Below the pieces are notes generated by a model. It saw only the letters and a program-made list of their open reading frames with translations. It was not told the origin of the DNA and searched no databases. This document shows, in pieces, positions 4,306-8,230 of a DNA stretch of 8,230 nt. Origin of the DNA: JBIOJM01 sp044450785 (GTDB lineage Bacteria; Planctomycetota; Planctomycetia; Isosphaerales; Isosphaeraceae); contig JBIOJM010000411.1 of the NCBI GenBank assembly GCA_044450785.1, positions 1-8,230 of the forward strand, read 5' to 3'. Within the stretch, counting starts at the first letter, position 1. Each line of letters begins with the position of its first letter. Position numbers and translations under genes: made by a program.

Positions 4306-5805
4306 ATGCTCGGCTTGGTGTCTCGCGAACAGCTCCACGAGGCAACGGTGGACGCCGAGGACGGATCGCCCGATTCGGTGCTTCGGATGCTGCTTCGCAA
4401 GGGGTCGCTGACGAGCTGGCAGATTGACCGCCTCAAGAAGGGGGACCCGAGCGGGTTCTTCCTCGGGGACGCCAAGGTGCTGTTTCACCTGGCGGAGGGG
4501 ACGTTCGCGCGGGTCTACCGCGGCGAGCACATGACGACCAAGGCCCCCTTGGCGATCAAGGTGCTCCGCCAGCGTTTCGCCATGATTCCCGAGGCGGTCG
4601 ACCGGTTTCACAAGGAGGCCGAGGCCGGCATGAGGCTGCGCCATCCCAACATCGTCCAGGTAATCGATGTCGGCCGGCACGAAAATCGGCACTTCATGAT
4701 CATGGAGTACGTCGAGGGAATGAACCTCCGCGATTTCATGAAGCTCCGGATCCACATCCCGCCCCAGCAAGCATTGCCGCTGATGATCGGTATGGCCCAG
4801 GGATTGAGCTATTCACTGGCGCGAGGCGTCACGCATCGCGACATCAAGGGAACGAACATCCTCATCTCCAACTCGGGAGTCGCCAAGCTGGTTGATTTTG
4901 GGCTGGCAACCATGCAAGGGGACGAGTCGAGGCCCGGCGTCAAGAGTCAGCGCACCGTCGATTACTCAGCACTCGAGCGCACCTGCAACAGCCCGAAAGG
5001 CGATCCCCGCTCCGACATCTACTTCCTCGGATGCGTCTTCTACCAGATGCTCACCGGCCAACTGCCGATGGAGGAGTCGGAGAGCAAGGACATGCTCCGG
5101 AAGATGCTCAAGCGCTCCTTCGGGGCGATCAAGCCGATCGCCGAGCACCGGTATGCGCCTGACGAGGAGCTCTCGCGGATCATCGAGAAGATGATGAAGA
5201 TGGATCTCAAGGCCAGGTATCAATCGATGGACGATGTGGTCGCGGACCTCGACCGTTATCAAGCCGCGCTGGACGCGGCCAAATCGACCGCTCAGCCGGG
5301 TACGCCGGTCGAACCAGTAGAAGCCGCGTTCATCGACTCGATTTTCACGGTTGCCGAAGTTGCGAAATCAGAGGCCGAGGATCTCGCCGGGACCGGAGGG
5401 CCCCCGAATCCCGAGGTCAAGGCCGTGCCGGCCAAGAGCGTCCTCTGCGTCGAGGCACAAACCGAGATCCAGGACGCCTTGCGCAAGCAGGTTTCGGCGA
5501 TGGGATATCGCGTGATGCTGGTTTCCGATGCCGAGCGAGCGGCGGAGATGTACCGCGACTCCCCGGCCGCCGCCGTTCTTTTTGATACCGATGGGCAAGG
5601 GCCCGAGTCAATCGAAGCGTTCATCGATATGCATGAGACGGCTCACCAGGAGGGTCGTCAGCTCGTCGCCCTCGTGCTGCTCGGGCCCAGGCAAGATGCT
5701 CTCAAAGAGAAACTACCCCAAGACGACCAGCTCATCGTCTTGTCCAAGCCGATCAAGATGAAGCAGGTCCAGGACGCGCTCGAGCGGCTCTTGCCCCTCA
5801 AGTGA
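4306..5805 (+). CDS. Ser/Thr protein kinase with C-terminal degenerate receiver domain
   Basis: A 499-residue Hanks-type kinase. Residues 1-50 form the N-terminal helical module common in planctomycete kinases (GLVSREQL, LTSWQIDRLKKG). The kinase domain spans about 55-320. It has a worn glycine loop (AEGTFARV, 63-70), the ATP-anchoring Lys85 in LAIK, Glu104 in helix C, HRDIKGTN at 177-184 with catalytic Asp179 and Asn184, and DFG at 197-199. The expected APE appears as ALE (222-224). Key catalytic residues are present, so activity is plausible. A linker (about 325-375) is rich in Ala/Pro/Glu. Residues 378-499 look like a response-regulator receiver: Asp427 sits at the phosphoacceptor position and Lys481-Pro482 are kept, but the acidic pair is VEAQ and the conserved Thr is absent. 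No membrane segment is visible, so it is probably cytosolic. Substrates are unknown. The start is uncertain because an in-frame TAG lies directly before this ATG. Confidence 0.9.
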   Translation: MLGLVSREQLHEATVDAEDGSPDSVLRMLLRKGSLTSWQIDRLKKGDPSGFFLGDAKVLFHLAEGTFARVYRGEHMTTKAPLAIKVLRQRFAMIPEAVDRFHKEAEAGMRLRHPNIVQVIDVGRHENRHFMIMEYVEGMNLRDFMKLRIHIPPQQALPLMIGMAQGLSYSLARGVTHRDIKGTNILISNSGVAKLVDFGLATMQGDESRPGVKSQRTVDYSALERTCNSPKGDPRSDIYFLGCVFYQMLTGQLPMEESESKDMLRKMLKRSFGAIKPIAEHRYAPDEELSRIIEKMMKMDLKARYQSMDDVVADLDRYQAALDAAKSTAQPGTPVEPVEAAFIDSIFTVAEVAKSEAEDLAGTGGPPNPEVKAVPAKSVLCVEAQTEIQDALRKQVSAMGYRVMLVSDAERAAEMYRDSPAAAVLFDTDGQGPESIEAFIDMHETAHQEGRQLVALVLLGPRQDALKEKLPQDDQLIVLSKPIKMKQVQDALERLLPLK

Positions 5806-5904
5806 ACAATCCCGCCGGAGCGCTGGACATGCTCACGAGCGTTGCTTCAGCGGATCTCGACGACGGGCTGGGCGACCCTGGCTTTGTTGGAGACCGTCCA
5901 AGTC
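5806..5904. other. Short gap between convergent genes
   Basis: About 100 bp separate the ends of the kinase gene and the Ig-like protein gene. A weak hairpin (GAGAC 5890-5894, GTCTC 5902-5906, 7-nt loop) overlaps the stop codon of the minus-strand gene. I see no T-tract on either strand, so no intrinsic terminator can be called; termination may be Rho-dependent. Confidence 0.4.
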
Positions 5905-7197
5905 TCAGGGGAGCGCAGGGCCGATCCGAAACGGTAGGGTCATTTTCTCGGTCGCGACCCGTTGGGAAATCGGGCCGGCGAGATCGACCTCGAACGGCCT
6001 GGCGACGCTATTCCCCGCCAAGTCTTCCAGGTCGGTCCCAATCACCAGGAGATAGTCTCCCGCTCGCCACGGGTGGGTCGGTGTGAATCGCCAGATGGTT
6101 TCCCCGCCGGCAACCGTGATCCTCCCCGGCACGTCCTCGCCTGCCGAGGACTGGACCGCGATCAGGCGATCGAGCAGAGCCCGGTCCAGCGGTTCGGGGA
6201 AGCGGACCAGAAGGGGATCTTGCGTGTTCGCTCGAGGTGAATCGACCTTCCAGGCCTCGGGATCGGGCGAGGTGCCGTCTGGTAGCCCGACCTTGAACGA
6301 CCTGCGGAACTCCGCTTTGAGCGGGTTGCCCATCGCGTCGGGCCAATCGCGATCGATGACCAGGGAATACGACTTACCGGCTTCCAGGATCGGTCCGGCT
6401 TCCTCGCGCGGCCTGAGCCCGCGCTTGATCCGTCCCGGATCGAAAAGGAGCGTGAACCGTTTCCCGTCGTGGGACCAAAGCTCTTCATCCAGCTCCAGGA
6501 AAGGCGAATCGACTGGTATGCCCCTCGCATCGAGCAGCCTGATCCGGCGATAGGCTTCGCCCCGACTCATCGGGGCCGAGAAATGAAGATAAAATCGAAG
6601 GAGGTTTTCCGGAAGCGTGGTCGAGGTCGGATAGACTTCGGCCACCTCCGTGGTGGATTGGGCAGCCTTCTTCGGGGGTGAGAATTCGGCCACCAGCCTG
6701 GTCGTTGATGAGTGCTTCGTCTCCTCGAGGCCGGAGCGGGGAGAAAGTGTTTGGGCCAAGGCATGCAGCCGAACAGGGTCGAACTCGGCGCGGTAGCGCA
6801 CTCCGGGCTCCAGCGGGAACCGCGGCTCGAATCGGATGATATCCCCCTCCAAACGGTAGGAGCCCAGCACGGGAGGGTAGTCTGCCGATCCCGGTTTGTT
6901 TTCCGACATGACGCGGACGGAGAGGAATGAGGTCCAGCGATCACGCGTCATCGCCGGCATGCGGAGAGCAGGCAAGGCGGAGGGGTCCGCGCCGGCGACC
7001 GCGACCGCTGCACGGGTTCCATCGGCCGTTCGCGTTTGCCACGTCAGGGTTGTCGCGGACGGAACTGGTTCGCCGGCGGTCCGGGAGACGGGGATGCCGG
7101 CGGCAGGCGCACCGGTCCCGGCGGGAGCGCATCCCTCGGCAAGGGAAAGCGCCCCGAATGCCAGGAGCGCGGGAAAGAGCGCAAGCCGGACGATCAA
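5905..7197 (-). CDS. Exported protein with Ig-like (Big_5/SbsA-N type) domains
   Basis: A 430-residue secreted protein of unknown function. The N-terminus (IVRLALFPALLAFGALSLAEGC) is a signal peptide. Cys23 could be lipidated, but the lipobox A-E-G-C lacks the usual Leu at -3, so a lipoprotein is only possible. A Pro/Ala/Thr-rich linker (24-50) leads to three beta-rich segments: about 88-140 (IRFEPRFPLEPGVRYRAEF), 188-302 (LRFYLHFSAPMSRGEAYRRI, then LFDPGRIKRG) and 318-406 (LLVRFPEPLDRALL, then WRFTPTHPWRAGDYLL and LEDLAGN). These F-S-x-P-M and D-x-A-G-N patterns are typical of bacterial Ig-like modules found in surface and periplasmic proteins. The start is TTG at 7197: it overlaps the stop of the upstream gene and is the only choice that yields a full signal peptide. 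No catalytic residues are recognisable; a binding or structural role is likely. Confidence 0.82.
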   Translation of the reverse strand: MIVRLALFPALLAFGALSLAEGCAPAGTGAPAAGIPVSRTAGEPVPSATTLTWQTRTADGTRAAVAVAGADPSALPALRMPAMTRDRWTSFLSVRVMSENKPGSADYPPVLGSYRLEGDIIRFEPRFPLEPGVRYRAEFDPVRLHALAQTLSPRSGLEETKHSSTTRLVAEFSPPKKAAQSTTEVAEVYPTSTTLPENLLRFYLHFSAPMSRGEAYRRIRLLDARGIPVDSPFLELDEELWSHDGKRFTLLFDPGRIKRGLRPREEAGPILEAGKSYSLVIDRDWPDAMGNPLKAEFRRSFKVGLPDGTSPDPEAWKVDSPRANTQDPLLVRFPEPLDRALLDRLIAVQSSAGEDVPGRITVAGGETIWRFTPTHPWRAGDYLLVIGTDLEDLAGNSVARPFEVDLAGPISQRVATEKMTLPFRIGPALP

Positions 7198-8230
7198 GGG
7201 AGCTCGATCGTCTGAAGACTTAATGCTCCGTCGGGATCGGTTTTCACGAGCAGGACGGCGCGGTGTTCGTCGAGCTGGTCCATTTGCTGGACGCCCTTGA
7301 GGGCGGAGATCGTTTCATAGCCCAGGCCCTTCTTGTCCCGCACGGGAGCAACGATTCCCGGAGCCGCACCTGCTCCTTCCATGGCAATCTTCATCACGCC
7401 TCGATCGCTGTTGGCCGCCAGCAGAAAATCCTTGCCATCCTTGCGGTAGACAATCATGTCCAGCGGCCGATTGTGATTTCCGAGCTCGGCGATGGTCGTT
7501 CCCCTGATGTGGGCGCCGGCCTTGAGATCGGCAACGGGCACTTTGACCAGCGGGGTGCAGGTGTAAGCCGCGAGCATGTATGGCTCGTTCTGAATGCGGT
7601 AAGTCACGAAGGTCCGGATCGGCGACTTGGTCTCGAACCGGCCGTGTGAACCGTGGTAGATCTCGACGGCTGCGCCATCGAAGCCGTCGCTGGTGAACGG
7701 GTACGGGATGGCGATGAGCCTGGAGGAGAATTCTTCGTTCGACAGGCCCGCCACGAACACGCGGCCGTCGGCGAAGGCCAAGTCGGTGATCGACTCACTT
7801 CGCCGGCTGGGTCCGCGGCCGGTGGCGGTGGGGCTCGGAGCGTTCGGGATATCGGCCTTGGCGAAGTGGATGTTCTCGAGGGGTACCTCTTCGGGCTTGC
7901 CGTCGGCGCTCAACCGGACGAGCAATGGCGTCGCGTCGGGCCCGCGTCCTCGCGAGAGCGAGAGGTAGACGTTGCCCGAGCGCGGATTGACCGCCAGGTC
8001 ATTGATCATGATTTGCTTGGAAGTGGTCCCGAGCAAGGCCGCGATCTTTAGGGCGACGTCCTTGACGTTCACTGGTCGTTTGTCGGCCACGAGGGCGCGG
8101 TCACCCGTGTCGATCGCGAACAGCGCGGCTCCCTTGGTATCCCCCACGAAGAGGATGCCGTCAGGCCCGAATGCCAGCGGCCCCGCCGATTTCAGGTCGG
8201 GCGTTCCTTTCTTCAAGCTCGTCGTGGGAT
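7194..8230 (-). CDS. Beta-propeller-like protein, 5' end beyond the window
   Basis: The frame is open to the right edge; 344 residues are visible and the true start, probably with a signal peptide, lies outside. A TTG at 8216 could be read as a start, but the frame continues upstream (PTTSLKKG), so the gene is treated as partial. Repeated blade-like strands occur at about 17-38 (PLAFGPDGILFVGDTKGAAL), 75-92 (INDLAVNPRSGNVYLSLS), 147-162 (ITDLAFADGRVFVAGL) and 255-281 (PLDMIVYRKDGKDFLLAANS). This spacing and the L-A-x-x-P-x-G-x-[VIL] pattern resemble NHL/SMP-30-type propellers. The specific family is not recognised. Its TGA overlaps the TTG start of the Ig-like protein gene, so the two are very probably co-transcribed and translationally coupled, suggesting that they act together at the cell envelope. 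Confidence 0.8.
   Translation of the reverse strand, partial: PTTSLKKGTPDLKSAGPLAFGPDGILFVGDTKGAALFAIDTGDRALVADKRPVNVKDVALKIAALLGTTSKQIMINDLAVNPRSGNVYLSLSRGRGPDATPLLVRLSADGKPEEVPLENIHFAKADIPNAPSPTATGRGPSRRSESITDLAFADGRVFVAGLSNEEFSSRLIAIPYPFTSDGFDGAAVEIYHGSHGRFETKSPIRTFVTYRIQNEPYMLAAYTCTPLVKVPVADLKAGAHIRGTTIAELGNHNRPLDMIVYRKDGKDFLLAANSDRGVMKIAMEGAGAAPGIVAPVRDKKGLGYETISALKGVQQMDQLDEHRAVLLVKTDPDGALSLQTIELP

Noticed and set aside
4225..4770. 181-codon minus-strand frame opposite the kinase N-terminus
   Set aside because: His/Leu/Asp-rich antisense shadow of the conserved kinase domain.
1..8230. Search for CRISPR arrays, insertion sequences, toxin-antitoxin or defence genes
   Set aside because: I saw no regularly spaced repeats, transposase motifs, terminal inverted repeats with target duplications, or defence-type proteins.

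Overview
The window is GC-rich (low-GC stretches are confined to intergenic DNA) and densely coding. It looks like a planctomycete chromosome, probably of the Isosphaeraceae/Gemmata type. The main clues are a cytoplasmic Ser/Thr kinase with the planctomycete-style N-terminal helical module, a small protein with an RRRFVDPTT...PTWSEVLEVL core that I associate from memory with planctomycetes, and exported Ig-like and propeller-like proteins. This taxonomic call is inference; no rRNA or marker phylogeny was possible.

Layout from left to right. Positions 1-234 hold no convincing gene. A minus-strand series follows: a 145-residue membrane-anchored protein of unknown function (235-672), an adenosine-kinase-like PfkB sugar kinase (789-1766), glutamyl-tRNA synthetase gltX (1867-3351) and a 120-residue planctomycete-type small protein (3539-3901). 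The gaps of 100-190 bp between them contain promoter-like elements, so they may not form one simple operon. A 362-bp low-GC divergent region (3902-4263) separates this series from a plus-strand Ser/Thr protein kinase fused to a degenerate receiver domain (4306-5805). Converging on the kinase from the right is a tightly coupled minus-strand pair: a beta-propeller-like protein that runs off the right edge (7194-8230) and an exported protein with Ig-like domains (5905-7197). Their stop and start codons overlap.

Functionally there are three units: housekeeping translation and purine salvage (gltX, adoK), a signalling gene with a divergent small neighbour, and an envelope or periplasmic protein pair. 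I see no mobile element, CRISPR array, tRNA, rRNA or defence system.

The observations most worth a second look are these. (1) An in-frame amber codon lies near the 5' end of the kinase gene, between a well-placed ribosome site with ATG (4264) and the ATG at 4306. (2) The kinase has a worn glycine loop and a C-terminal pseudo-receiver. (3) A near-consensus promoter lies so close to the gltX ATG that the mRNA may be leaderless. (4) A perfect palindrome overlaps the -35 box of a candidate adoK promoter.
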